Source: JABDPF01 sp036351055 (lineage in GTDB: Bacteria; Pseudomonadota; Gammaproteobacteria; Xanthomonadales; SZUA-36). Taken from it: a DNA stretch of 64,000 nucleotides. The translations under genes and the position numbers were made by a program. Each line of letters begins with the position of its first letter. The stretch's first letter is position 1. The stretch covers positions 1 through 64,000 of the forward strand of contig JAZBOH010000125.1 in assembly GCA_036351055.1 (NCBI GenBank). Reading direction: 5' to 3'. The notes under the pieces are model-generated. The model searched no databases, was not told the DNA's origin, and was given only the letters and a program-made list of their open reading frames with translations. Below, piece by piece: positions 32,752-42,064 of the stretch.

Positions 32752-34049
32752 CAGATGCCGACCCTTCTCAATTGACTGAGTTCATAGCGCAGCACGGCCC
32801 AGCTCTTCATCAGGAACACCATGGGGTCGCTCAGGGCATACCGAAACTGCGGCATGAAGGCCTTTTTGTGCGGGCCGAAATAATCCTTGCGCAGCGTGTT
32901 GAACGCAGAAAAAACGCTGACCGGCACACTTTCCGGGTCGGTGGTCTGGTGCCCGAACAGCCGCTTTGCCTGGTAAGCCATGCGGTCTCCAACGTTGAAG
33001 AAAAAGCCGAAAAAGTCCTCGAACGGCTCCAGCATCAGCGCTTCGTTCGGGTAGTCGTCTACCGGTTCAACGGGCTCGTCCTGGAAACTGCGCCAGTACA
33101 TCAGCGGGGTATTGATACCCATCTCCGTGTTGTACCAGGTGTGCGACCCCATGCGCGGATTGATTTCCATCAGCTTGGGAATTCCATCCCGCGTATCGAT
33201 CTTGGTCTGAACCGTCGCCCCGCCATGCCAGTTCAGCCGCCGTACCAGGTCCCTGACACGGTCGTTGTACTCGTGGTCGTGGTTGAATAGCGCTGCAGCC
33301 GAGGAGTTGCGATACACGCGGTGGGATGTGCGCAGCACCTTGGGCGTGATCATGCTGAGCACCTCGTGATCCCGGCCGATCATCATGTAGAAATTCTGTT
33401 TTTGGGTTCCCGGAATATATTCCTGCAGAATCAGGTCGCGATGACTGGCCTGGAGGCTGGCGACGGTCTCAGCGAGGTCCCCAGGTTTTTGCACCACGAC
33501 CATGCCGCGGCTGCGGGCCGAAGCGGTTGGCCGGATCACCCAGGGCGGGCCGACCTGCTGCATGATGTCGGCCAGGTCGTGCTCGTCGAGTCGGAATGTT
33601 TTCGGGTGCGGGAAACCGGCTTCTTCCGCCAGTTTCAGGGTGCGTGACTTGTCCAGCAGTGTCAGCAACACATCGTAATCCGGTGCCAGCACGCTCACCC
33701 CCAGGCGGGCCAGGCGCTCGCTGTTCTTGGACAGGATGTACACCTGCGGATCGTAAGAAGGAAGAATAGTGTCGATGCGGTCTTTCCGGCAGATCCGTTC
33801 GATGTCTTCAATATACTTTTCTTCGCGGGGCGTATTTCGACGCTGGATTTTGCCGGCCGCCCAGTCTTGCTCCGGGCTGGTGACAACATAACGCGCATCC
33901 ACCAGGCGCGATAAGGCCGCTGTCGCGGTATGCGCTGTCAGCCAGTTGGAGCCGTACATCTCCGCCGAAATCCAATCGGCATGGGGTCGCAGGCTGCGGA
34001 TGATCGCGTAAGCTTGCCCGGTGCGGGTATTGGTCACCAGTAGTCTCAT
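32751..34049 (-). CDS. ATP-grasp carboxylate-amine ligase-like protein
   Basis: 432 residues. The layout is a pre-ATP-grasp domain (TNTRTGQAYAIIRSLRPHAD), then the ATP-binding part (LLDKSRTLKLAEEAGFPHPK, VIRPTASARSRGMVVV, LILQEYIPG) and the metal-binding LMEINPRMGSHTWYN at about 290-304. The fold suggests amide or peptide bond formation via an acyl phosphate, but the substrate is unknown. It lies between a TonB receptor gene (15 bases upstream) and TctC (ATGA overlap), so it is likely to act on the imported compound or to prepare a ligand. It is different in sequence from the sugar-transfer ATP-grasp protein of the other locus. Confidence 0.85.
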   Translation of the reverse strand: MRLLVTNTRTGQAYAIIRSLRPHADWISAEMYGSNWLTAHTATAALSRLVDARYVVTSPEQDWAAGKIQRRNTPREEKYIEDIERICRKDRIDTILPSYDPQVYILSKNSERLARLGVSVLAPDYDVLLTLLDKSRTLKLAEEAGFPHPKTFRLDEHDLADIMQQVGPPWVIRPTASARSRGMVVVQKPGDLAETVASLQASHRDLILQEYIPGTQKQNFYMMIGRDHEVLSMITPKVLRTSHRVYRNSSAAALFNHDHEYNDRVRDLVRRLNWHGGATVQTKIDTRDGIPKLMEINPRMGSHTWYNTEMGINTPLMYWRSFQDEPVEPVDDYPNEALMLEPFEDFFGFFFNVGDRMAYQAKRLFGHQTTDPESVPVSVFSAFNTLRKDYFGPHKKAFMPQFRYALSDPMVFLMKSWAVLRYELSQLRRVGI

Positions 34050-34064
34050 GGTTTTCCCCGTAGA

Positions 34065-35978
34065 TCAGAATTCAAAATTGAGTCCCAGCATGATAGCCCG
34101 GCCTTCGCGCGGATTTCCTATGCGGTGCTCGTAGTCTTCGTCAAGCAGATTGGAAACGGCCAGGTAGGCTGCAGCATGCTGCCCGAAAGTTTTTGTCAGC
34201 CTCACATTGCCAACAAGATAGCTGGGCAGCCTGGTGTATACGCCTTCCGGGTCGAGGTCGTATAAGCCGGTCACGTAGATGGCGTTGAAGGTGAAAAGAA
34301 ATTTCCGCGGAAAACGATAACGGTACTCAGCCATGAGGGTATGCTCGGGGCGGCTGCGCAATTGCTGTTTGTCACCTGTTTCCAGTTTTTCCTCTGCGTC
34401 GACCCAGGTGTAAGCCAGGCGCGCGTAAGTGTTCTCGGCGAGCCAGCCACCGGCTGCCGTTTCGATGCCCTGGAACGTTACCCGCTCCAGGTTCTGATAG
34501 AGGGAACGCCGGTCCAGGCGTTCAATCAGGTCGTCCACATCACTGCGGAACAGGGCAAAGTCGGCACTGATCCCGGCCCCTGCCTGGTATTGCATGCCCA
34601 ACTCGAAATTATTGGCAGTCTGTTCCTCGAGATCCGGGTTGCCATACTTTCGACGGTAAAGCTCCCGTAGTTTTGGAAAACGTGTTCGCTGGGCGGCTGA
34701 CGCATGAAAAGACAGCTTGCTGGAACTACGCCAGGCGAGGGCCAGTTGCGGGTTTAGCGCACTGCTGGATTGATCGAGGCGGGTCTGGTCAAAATAGGTA
34801 TAGATCAGGCCGGCCGCCAGGGACAACCGGTTGGTCATCGAGAACTGGTCCTCGGCCGCCAGTACATAGGTCGTCAGCTCCGCCTTGTTGCCATTCTCCA
34901 GTTCTCCCTCGGCCTGGAACACGTCGGCTTGTGCGCCGACGGTCATCACCAGCGAGTTGCGATCGGAAGTCTCGATGGTTGAATAGAACTTGCCGCCCCA
35001 GGAGTGGTCCTGTGCCCGTTCCACCCCGTCGATTTCCCGGAACCCATCGTCCGTATATGCCGTGAGTTCACTGTCGTAGGCGTTGTAATACAGCTTGAGT
35101 GATAGTGGGATGTTGCGGAAATGGTTGGAAAATCCGACCGTCCGCCTTTTTGATTCGGTAAGTCTTTCGTAGTCCGGGTCCTCAACGCCCGTTTCCACCG
35201 GCAGGCCTTTTTCCGCGCCGGACAGGTTCACGAACAGGGAAGTGTGCCCCAGGAAGGATTCCTGGGCGTCAAATCGCATGAACACATTGTTGCGTTCGAA
35301 ATCGCTGTTGAGACGCTTTCCCGGAGGCTGATTCAGTTCACCCGCGTAATCACCGGACAAGGAATAATCGTCGGCTTCCTGGTGGCTGGCTGACAGCGTG
35401 TAGCCGAGGTTACCGTTTCCGCCGCCTGCGGCAGCCTGGACCAGGCGCCGGTCATCGCTGCCGGCTTCAAGCCGGCCGGAAAAATGCTTTCCGGATTGCT
35501 CTGGCCGGGGCTGTACATCAATCACGCCGCCCATCCCGTTGGTCCCGTAGATCACCGAAGGCGCACTTTTCAGAACGCGAATTTCAGAAACCGCGGCCAG
35601 CGAGATTTCATTCAGGTCGATGGTTCCCTCGAAACCGGAAGCGATCGGAATGCCATCATACAGAACCAACACATCGCGATCGCGAAATCCCCTGACCCAG
35701 GCACGGGAATCACCGGAACTGCCCCCGACCTGGACATTGACGCCCGGAGCGAACGTCAGCGCGTCTCCTGCGGTCTGGGCGTTCCAGGCATCAAAGTCGT
35801 CCTCGGAGAGTTCTCTTACCACCATCACGCGTGGAACCTGGATGCGTTTTGCCGTTACGGCGATCTCCGGCAGGGGAAACGCATCCTCTTGCGCATCATC
35901 TGCCCACGCTGTTTGCAAAAGAATGCCGGGTATGGAAATCAGGGTGAGCAGATACAGTATGGGTGACTTCAATGTCAT
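34065..35978 (-). CDS. TonB-dependent outer-membrane receptor
   Basis: 637 residues with a signal peptide (about 1-26) and a plug domain: VQVGGSSGDSRAWVRGFRDR, VLVLYDGIPI, ISLAAVSEIRVLKSAPSVIYG, GMGGVIDVQPR. A beta-barrel follows to the C-terminal aromatic residue (GLNFEF), and LDEDYEHRIGNPREGRAI near the end is typical. The size matches BtuB-like small receptors. It imports a scarce compound using TonB energy; iron chelates, cobalamin and other ligands are all possible. Because it is in an operon with a Tct transporter, an organic acid or complex is a reasonable guess. Its start overlaps the bicupin stop (ATGA). Confidence 0.93.
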   Translation of the reverse strand: MTLKSPILYLLTLISIPGILLQTAWADDAQEDAFPLPEIAVTAKRIQVPRVMVVRELSEDDFDAWNAQTAGDALTFAPGVNVQVGGSSGDSRAWVRGFRDRDVLVLYDGIPIASGFEGTIDLNEISLAAVSEIRVLKSAPSVIYGTNGMGGVIDVQPRPEQSGKHFSGRLEAGSDDRRLVQAAAGGGNGNLGYTLSASHQEADDYSLSGDYAGELNQPPGKRLNSDFERNNVFMRFDAQESFLGHTSLFVNLSGAEKGLPVETGVEDPDYERLTESKRRTVGFSNHFRNIPLSLKLYYNAYDSELTAYTDDGFREIDGVERAQDHSWGGKFYSTIETSDRNSLVMTVGAQADVFQAEGELENGNKAELTTYVLAAEDQFSMTNRLSLAAGLIYTYFDQTRLDQSSSALNPQLALAWRSSSKLSFHASAAQRTRFPKLRELYRRKYGNPDLEEQTANNFELGMQYQAGAGISADFALFRSDVDDLIERLDRRSLYQNLERVTFQGIETAAGGWLAENTYARLAYTWVDAEEKLETGDKQQLRSRPEHTLMAEYRYRFPRKFLFTFNAIYVTGLYDLDPEGVYTRLPSYLVGNVRLTKTFGQHAAAYLAVSNLLDEDYEHRIGNPREGRAIMLGLNFEF

Positions 35979-37129
35979 TTCTGGCTGTTTCTGGCCCGTT
36001 TCTCACGTTCCTGTTCCCACTCTTTCTTCACTTCGGGCAGATCCTTTTTCAATTGGTCGATAAACCTGAGGCCCAGGTTCTGGACCAGGTAGGGCGTGTT
36101 GATGGCCAGGTAGCGGGCGGGCTCGCCTCCGGGATTGAAGTGCTGATGGTACCAGTAGATCGGCGGCACGAATAAGGTCCCTTCGTGCCAGTCGACTCGC
36201 AGCCTCTTTCCATACAGGCCCTCGAGCCAGGTCAGGGAATAGCCCTCGCCGCTCAACAGCAGAATAAATGCATCGCTGCTATGCCGGTGGGCTTCTTTAT
36301 ACATACCGGCTTCCATTTCCGAAACACGGGCCGATAACATGGAGTTTTCACTCATGATCCACCGCATCCCGGTGGCTCCTTCAGTCCTGTGCGCTTGCTG
36401 CGAAGTTTCTGCCTGCAGTGCATCCGCGACAAAGTTTTTTCTCAGGGTGTTGTCATTCACCCGGGTTTCATGCTCGAAGTAACCGGCCTCGGCAGCGTAC
36501 CGGTCGGTCATTGCAAAGTCGTTGTCAAAAACGAAACGCTCGCTGGGAAATGAGTTGATCACGAATGGAAAACTGCTGACTGCAAAAAGGCGCACCGCGT
36601 GGTCGCTGTCATTGAAATGCTGGTAGTGCGCATTGAGCGGAATGGAAATCAGGCTGCGATAGTCCCAGTCGATGCGCTGGGGCGGGTACCCTTCCTGCTG
36701 GATGATCGTGTGGCCGGGTCCGCCGAAGGCGTAGATTGCCATTTCGAAAAAGTGCCGCTGCTCCAGGGCCTGTGCATGCGCCGGAAGTTCGACGATCCGG
36801 CCATCCGACATCTGGTAGTCTGAAAACCGCAGGTACATCCCCCTGATATCCGGTCCGAGTTCGGGCCAGGGTTCGAGTTTAACGCTTCGCACGTCCTGGA
36901 TAACGACTCCCTCGAACACCGGTATTTGCGCCCGGGCTTTTTCCATCCACTGATCGTAGGGTGTATTGGCCGGTGGCATTCTGAAGGTGTTGGCCGCCAG
37001 TTTCTGGTGTCCCGTGACAGCCTGGAACAGGTCAAAAAGAAGGGGCTTTCCAAGCTGGTCCCAGCTGAGAACGGCCAGCAGCAGCAAGGCGACCAGGGCG
37101 CTGAAGACCCACTTCGCAGTAATCTTCAT
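35975..37129 (-). CDS. Membrane-anchored bicupin protein
   Basis: 384 residues from the ATG at 37129; the frame is open to 37195. A single N-terminal helix (KWVFSALVALLLLAVLSW) anchors it. A first cupin half contains SIPLNAHYQHFN, and the second carries a better metal site, YKEAHRHSSDAFILLLSGEGYS, with a late His in PIYWYHQHFNPGG. The layout recalls gentisate/hydroxynaphthoate dioxygenase-like bicupins, but the anchor is unusual for those. It is the first gene of the six-gene operon and may process the imported substrate in the periplasm. Enzymatic activity is inferred. Confidence 0.75.
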   Translation of the reverse strand: MKITAKWVFSALVALLLLAVLSWDQLGKPLLFDLFQAVTGHQKLAANTFRMPPANTPYDQWMEKARAQIPVFEGVVIQDVRSVKLEPWPELGPDIRGMYLRFSDYQMSDGRIVELPAHAQALEQRHFFEMAIYAFGGPGHTIIQQEGYPPQRIDWDYRSLISIPLNAHYQHFNDSDHAVRLFAVSSFPFVINSFPSERFVFDNDFAMTDRYAAEAGYFEHETRVNDNTLRKNFVADALQAETSQQAHRTEGATGMRWIMSENSMLSARVSEMEAGMYKEAHRHSSDAFILLLSGEGYSLTWLEGLYGKRLRVDWHEGTLFVPPIYWYHQHFNPGGEPARYLAINTPYLVQNLGLRFIDQLKKDLPEVKKEWEQEREKRARNSQK

Positions 37130-37323
37130 GGGAAGTTCCGGATTTTTGAAAGCATTGCGACATTCTCTATTTCCCAGGCGAGGCTGGCAATGCAAATCTG
37201 TGCGCCGGGTCCAGGTTTAACGACCGGTCCAGCCCGGGAATATGAAGATTTCGAGGAATCATTGGTTTTGTTTGCTGCAATGGATTAGTCTCGTTTGGGA
37301 TCGAATTACAGGCTCCGAGTGTA

Positions 37324-38118
37324 TTGAAACAGGAACAGGACCAGGCCTACTGGGACGAGGTATCGGCTTCCTTTGGCGAGGACGGCAATTACCGACTGTG
37401 GCGCCGCCACAGCGACCGGGTAAACCGCCAAATGCTCGAGGGCTGGCTGCGAGGGCAAGCGGTAAACCGCTTGCTGAAAACCGATCTCTTCGACGAGGCG
37501 ACTTCTGCGGGCCTGTACCCTTTCCTGGCCAGTCTCTGCTCACGGGTTGAAGGTGTCGATATATCCATACGGGCAGTCGAAGCCGCCGCCGCCAAATACC
37601 CGGAGTTGAAAACCCACCTGGCCGACCTGCGTGAGTTGCCTTTTAAAGACCATACTTTTGACTGCGTGGTTTCAAACTCCACCCTGGACCACTTTCAGCA
37701 CAATGAAGATATACACCTGGCCATTTCGGAGCTGTTTCGTGTGACCCGGCCCGGCGGTTACCTGCTCGTAACGATGGACAACCTGCAGAACCCCATGGTC
37801 TGGCTGCGCAATCACCTGCCCCAGGCGCTGCTGCAAAAAGCAGGAATCGTTCCTTATTACGTGGGCCGGACCCTGACCCGATCAGGCCTGGTCAAGGCGC
37901 TTCGGCGGGCCGGATTTGAAACGCTGGAATCCCGCGCCATCATGCATTGTCCCCGCGCGGTCGCTGTCGCGCGTGCCGGGGCCGTGCAAAAAAGCGGCGA
38001 CGCAGATGCACAGAACGGCTTTCTCGAGCGCTTGCTGCGCTGGGAACGCCTGGGTCAATGGCCAAGCCGCTATTTCACGGGCTATTTCGTGGCGGTGAGA
38101 GCCAGGCGTCCGAAATAG
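37324..38118 (+). CDS. Class I SAM-dependent methyltransferase
   Basis: 264 residues from a TTG. The SAM fold is shown by VEGVDISIRAVEAAAAKYPE, the acidic-strand DLRELPFKDHTFDCVVSNSTLDHF and LFRVTRPGGYLLVTMDNLQN. The glycine-rich motif I is replaced by KTDLFDEATSAGLYPF, a variant in a subset of the family. It is divergent from the bicupin operon and converges with the glycosyltransferase gene, with 4 bases between stops. It may methylate a glycan or lipid of the neighbouring locus; the substrate is unknown. Confidence 0.82.
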   Translation: MKQEQDQAYWDEVSASFGEDGNYRLWRRHSDRVNRQMLEGWLRGQAVNRLLKTDLFDEATSAGLYPFLASLCSRVEGVDISIRAVEAAAAKYPELKTHLADLRELPFKDHTFDCVVSNSTLDHFQHNEDIHLAISELFRVTRPGGYLLVTMDNLQNPMVWLRNHLPQALLQKAGIVPYYVGRTLTRSGLVKALRRAGFETLESRAIMHCPRAVAVARAGAVQKSGDADAQNGFLERLLRWERLGQWPSRYFTGYFVAVRARRPK

Positions 38119-38122
38119 CGGC

Positions 38123-39400
38123 TCAAGTGTATATTTGGCTGGATTCCGCCCGGCTGAAGATCTGCTTCCAGGAAAAGCGCGCCTGGCAAACCTCGAATGC
38201 AATGCGGCTCATCGACTCGCGGTACCCGTGGTCATTGAGCAGCCGGATAGTCGCCGCCGCCATGGCGCCGGGGTCATCATCGATCAGGATTCCTTGCCCA
38301 TTCTCCAGGCCCAGGCCCTCACAGCCCTTGTGCGTACTGACAACGGGCAGGCCGATCGCCATGGCTTCCATGATCTTCAGGCGCGTGCCGGCGCCGGTGA
38401 GCAAGGGGACCACGAAAACGGTCGATTGGTAGTAGAACGGCCGGATATCACGGACATTATAGGAATACCAGGTGCTGTCCGTTTTCTCCAGCAGACGTTC
38501 GGTGCGCAGGGTCGGGTTTTTGCCCACCACCTGCAGCTTGACCCCGGGAACGGCATCCCGGATGGCAGGCAGGCAGGCCTCGCAGAAAAATTCGACCGCC
38601 TGCGCGTTTGGAAAGTAATCCAGGCTGCCCGTGAACAGCAGGTTCGTACCGATAAACGGTTCTGATTTTCTCCGGAACCCGTCCGTATCGACCCCGGACG
38701 GTAACAGGTGAACCTGTTTGCCGGTCATCGCGCGCAGCAGGTCCTGCTCAGTTTTCGAGCAACTGATGTGCTCGTCGAACCGCGGTATGACTTCCTGTTC
38801 GTAGTATTGCCAGCGGACCTTCTCGGCCTGGTAGGCCATTCTTTTCTTCGGGTTTCTGGTGCAACGGCTGGCGTTCTCGAAAAACAGCGACTTCACGTTG
38901 TGGTGGTCGATCAGGCAGGAAATGTTTTCGACATGGTGCACGAGGTAGAAGGCCATGTAACTGTGTGAAATGTGCACGCGGTCGTACTTTCCGCTTCGAA
39001 CCAGCTTGTCGATCAGTTTCTGCAGCTGTGGTGAAAAATAGGACAGGCACCAGCGCGGCAGATAGCGAAGTTCGAAGAAGTCGCGCATCCTCATCAACTT
39101 CGGCTCGGACAGCAGGTGGCATTTCTCCCGGGGAATGAACTCCAGGAAAGCATCCTGTTCTTCGAGCTCAGGATCCCTGAAGCCGACCACGGTCACGTCG
39201 TGGTTTTTCGCCAGCCACTTGAGCATGTGGAAATCCCGTATCTTGCCGCCGCCATCCAGCGGCTTCGGGAAATTGCTCGTCAGGTAGAGTATCGAGTGTC
39301 GGATGTTCCTGACTCCAGTTGTCGCAGGGCCATTTCGTCGATCTGCCGTATCATTTTTTTCAGATAAGGGTACGAGTCGACAAAGCGGAAAGGGTGCCAT
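38123..39400 (-). CDS. Glycosyltransferase, GT4-like, PEP-CTERM/Eps-type
   Basis: 425 residues if the ATG at 39400 is used. That start lies 121 bases inside the upstream gene and has no ribosome-binding site. The family usually starts near ILYLTSNFPKPLDGGGKIRD (around residue 37), where no ATG, GTG or TTG is in frame. The N-terminal domain is followed by the nucleotide-sugar-binding part (LLFTGSLDYFPNAQAVEFF) and VVPLLTGAGTRLKIMEAMAIGLPVVST, with the usual Glu. The resemblance is to sugar transferases of exosortase/PEP-CTERM-associated EPS loci. It is the last gene of the minus-strand operon. Confidence 0.85.
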   Translation of the reverse strand: MAPFPLCRLVPLSEKNDTADRRNGPATTGVRNIRHSILYLTSNFPKPLDGGGKIRDFHMLKWLAKNHDVTVVGFRDPELEEQDAFLEFIPREKCHLLSEPKLMRMRDFFELRYLPRWCLSYFSPQLQKLIDKLVRSGKYDRVHISHSYMAFYLVHHVENISCLIDHHNVKSLFFENASRCTRNPKKRMAYQAEKVRWQYYEQEVIPRFDEHISCSKTEQDLLRAMTGKQVHLLPSGVDTDGFRRKSEPFIGTNLLFTGSLDYFPNAQAVEFFCEACLPAIRDAVPGVKLQVVGKNPTLRTERLLEKTDSTWYSYNVRDIRPFYYQSTVFVVPLLTGAGTRLKIMEAMAIGLPVVSTHKGCEGLGLENGQGILIDDDPGAMAAATIRLLNDHGYRESMSRIAFEVCQARFSWKQIFSRAESSQIYT

Positions 39401-40932
39401 TGCTGAATGCCGATTTCGTTGCCAAAGCGTGCGCAGGCCCAGGCAATGACTTCGTCAACAGCCCCTCCGGACTGCTCAATCAGTTGCAGGTAAGCCTGTT
39501 TGTCTTTCAGGTAGCCGTAATAATTGAACAGCATTTCGGTCTCGGCGCGCTCGTAGATTTTGCAGAAGTCCATGCCTTCACCTTTTGCCAATGGGGACAT
39601 CATGAACGGCAGGTAAAACTCCTCGAATACCGCCACCGATTCCCTGATTTTCTGCAAAGTCCATTGCTCCTCCGGCAGGCGCAGCTTCAGGCCGCCACGT
39701 GGCGCATAGACCGGCTGCGCTGCGAGGATGTAAGCCTCGAGCGCCACGTGGCCCCACAAACCGTAAAACTGTGAAGTCAGCAGAACCGGCGTCGTGCCGT
39801 TGAGGATGATCTTCTGCTTTTGAAAAGTTTCCCGGTAGCGGCGGGCCAGCTTGATGAAAGCGAAAAAGTCTTCGAACGGTGTTTCCGGTGTGATCACCAG
39901 GAAAAGACGCCTGTGATACTGTTTATACGGCGACTTGAAGGACACCAGGCTCAGTCGGCCTGAAAAACCTTGCTCCACTTCCCGCAGAAAGTTTTCCATG
40001 CCGCTACCCGGCCACTCAGCGGGGAACTGGTGCCCCGGTTCCGATTCCGGGCTCTCCGCATGCAACAGTTTTTCATGTGCCCGGCTGAGATCGAGCAAGG
40101 CATGGTAGATGGAACGGGCTATCTCCCGGTCCCGGTCCTGCTGGCCGGGCCCGGGCTGCAGCAGCCCGTCGAGTACCTGCCTGTAATGTGACCAGGGTTG
40201 TTGCGGCGGTTGTTTTTCCAGTTCCTCCTTCAACTGCGGCACCGTGACGTAGTCACCGGTTTGCAGGTAATGAAGGTGCTGGGTGATTTTCACCGCGCAC
40301 TTGGCCATTCGGTCAATTCGCAGAGAAGGCTGATCTTCGTTTGAAAACAGCTGCTTCTGAATATAACCGTACAGGTTGAAATCGAGGAACATGGTCAGCG
40401 GCAGGCCGGGCTTCATGGGTGGATCAAACACGGGGACGGTCAACGCCGGATCCTCCGAGCGGCTGAACACGCAACTCCACTGTTCCGGGTTCAACAACAG
40501 GTGGACTTCCGCCTGCGAATGAAGCGGGTGCTTTGCCAACCGCCGTAGAGGAATCCAGCGAACTTCGGACACGCCGCACAACATGGGAAAAATGAGCCGC
40601 AGGACCCGGTAGCGGCGCCAGAACGAAACAAAGAGCTGGCGGTCCTGAGCGGGGTCGGGGTCGTCATAGAAAATGATCAGGTCGATATCGCTGATGCCCA
40701 GGATCCAGTTCTGGTGACGGTTGAATATTGCCTTGATATTGCCCGTGTGCTTTCCGTGCACGATCAGCGCCAGGCCTTTGAGCGACAGCCGGTACCAGCC
40801 CGCCAGGACCCACCTGGCCGGGGCGAATCGCACCAGGAAGCTGAGCGTTTTCCTAAGGGTGCTCTTGAGTGACTCGATCAATGGACTCAAGCAGATTCGC
40901 CTTCTCTTTCCGGCGGAGCAGAACGTAGACAT
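39280..40932 (-). CDS. Nucleotidyltransferase-like protein
   Basis: 550 residues, mostly unrecognised. An N-terminal segment carries WILGISDIDLIIFYDDP, a GS-x-D-x-D-like motif of the nucleotidyltransferase superfamily (about residues 75-90), preceded by HGKHTGNIKA. Long helical regions follow, with a second conserved-looking patch near LTSQFYGLWGHVALEAY. It lies between an HprK-like gene (82 bases upstream) and the GT4-like gene. Nucleotidyltransferase-type proteins do occur with HprK-like kinases in glycan loci, but the acceptor is unknown. Confidence 0.65.
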   Translation of the reverse strand: MSTFCSAGKRRRICLSPLIESLKSTLRKTLSFLVRFAPARWVLAGWYRLSLKGLALIVHGKHTGNIKAIFNRHQNWILGISDIDLIIFYDDPDPAQDRQLFVSFWRRYRVLRLIFPMLCGVSEVRWIPLRRLAKHPLHSQAEVHLLLNPEQWSCVFSRSEDPALTVPVFDPPMKPGLPLTMFLDFNLYGYIQKQLFSNEDQPSLRIDRMAKCAVKITQHLHYLQTGDYVTVPQLKEELEKQPPQQPWSHYRQVLDGLLQPGPGQQDRDREIARSIYHALLDLSRAHEKLLHAESPESEPGHQFPAEWPGSGMENFLREVEQGFSGRLSLVSFKSPYKQYHRRLFLVITPETPFEDFFAFIKLARRYRETFQKQKIILNGTTPVLLTSQFYGLWGHVALEAYILAAQPVYAPRGGLKLRLPEEQWTLQKIRESVAVFEEFYLPFMMSPLAKGEGMDFCKIYERAETEMLFNYYGYLKDKQAYLQLIEQSGGAVDEVIAWACARFGNEIGIQQWHPFRFVDSYPYLKKMIRQIDEMALRQLESGTSDTRYST

Positions 40933-41014
40933 CCATCAAGAACATCAACAGCCGGTTCAGGATATGTTTTGAATTTCGGTCAACAAATGCCATGGGTCAT
41001 CAAATTCCGGCAAC

Positions 41015-42022
41015 TCAGCCTGGCGCCTGATCCAGGCTGAGTGCAAACTCCTTGAACACACGCCGGTTTTCCTCGATATCCCGTGTGATGACGAAGCTGT
41101 AGGTTTCTGCGCGGCGCAACATCTTCCAGGCAACGATGGCGCGTTTGATCACGGTTCCGATCTGCGCAAAGGTCGTCCAGGGAGAGTGGCTGAGCATGAA
41201 TTCAAGGCCCTGGTAGAGACCAACCCCGATGATGGCATCCCGCGTGATGCTCTTGAGAACCTTGTACTTCGGTATCCTTTTTATCGCTGGCGTGCCGTTG
41301 AGAACGCGTCTGGCGACGATGTAGATTATCTCCTCCAGTTCCCGGTGTTCCAGCTGTTTTTCCCAGTAGCGTATATCAATGAAAAATTTTGGACCAAACT
41401 CCATGCGATCGATAGTGTAGACAAATTCTTCGGGAATGTTCCTGGCTTTATCTTCGTCCAGGGTTCCGATGCGCAGCGCGAAGGGCAGAATATGACCCGA
41501 CCTGGAAATTACCGGCTCATCGTCTGAAATCAGCCGGAAGCCTTCCTCCTGCAGCATGCTGAACGCCATGGTGGATTTGCCGCCACCCGGCGGTATGGGA
41601 ACCAGGAATGCCCTGTTCCCATACGAGACCGACATGGCGTGGACGCGCAACATGCCGTGTCGGTCACAATATTGGCCAAAGATTGACAGGACCAGCAGGT
41701 AAAACGCCTCCTGCAGAAAGTTGTCGTCATCGCCGTAGATCGTAAATGAGCTTTCGGCCTTGTTTTCGATGGTGGCGCCCTTGCCGAAATAGTCGACCAG
41801 CTTGTACTCCGGGGTGTCGTAAACGATGTTGCGGGGCGTGGAGAAGCTGGATTCCAGTTCCGGGAAGTCTTCGTACGGTGGAAGTGATTCAATAACCTCG
41901 ATGGTTACTCCGGTCGATCCCTGGTCTTCCAGGAACAGGCCGAACGGCCTGAGCAGTTTTGCCTCGAGTTCAGGCGAGGGCGCTTTGCACTCGACGACGA
42001 GGCCGTGCAGATTGATATACAT
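41015..42022 (-). CDS. HprK-like serine kinase-related protein
   Basis: 335 residues. The P-loop is LVPIPPGGGKSTMAFSML (about residues 140-157), followed by ISDDEPVISRSG, the metal-binding acidic pair typical of HPr kinase/phosphorylase C-terminal domains. The N-terminal 120 residues are unlike classical HprK. Such HprK-related kinases occur in polysaccharide and exosortase-associated loci of organisms without a full PTS; their substrate is unknown. No HPr or PqqD-like gene is visible nearby. It precedes the nucleotidyltransferase-like gene. Confidence 0.82.
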   Translation of the reverse strand: MYINLHGLVVECKAPSPELEAKLLRPFGLFLEDQGSTGVTIEVIESLPPYEDFPELESSFSTPRNIVYDTPEYKLVDYFGKGATIENKAESSFTIYGDDDNFLQEAFYLLVLSIFGQYCDRHGMLRVHAMSVSYGNRAFLVPIPPGGGKSTMAFSMLQEEGFRLISDDEPVISRSGHILPFALRIGTLDEDKARNIPEEFVYTIDRMEFGPKFFIDIRYWEKQLEHRELEEIIYIVARRVLNGTPAIKRIPKYKVLKSITRDAIIGVGLYQGLEFMLSHSPWTTFAQIGTVIKRAIVAWKMLRRAETYSFVITRDIEENRRVFKEFALSLDQAPG

Positions 42023-42064
42023 GTCAGGCTCGGTTTGTTGTTCTGGTGTCGGGGCAGTATACCC

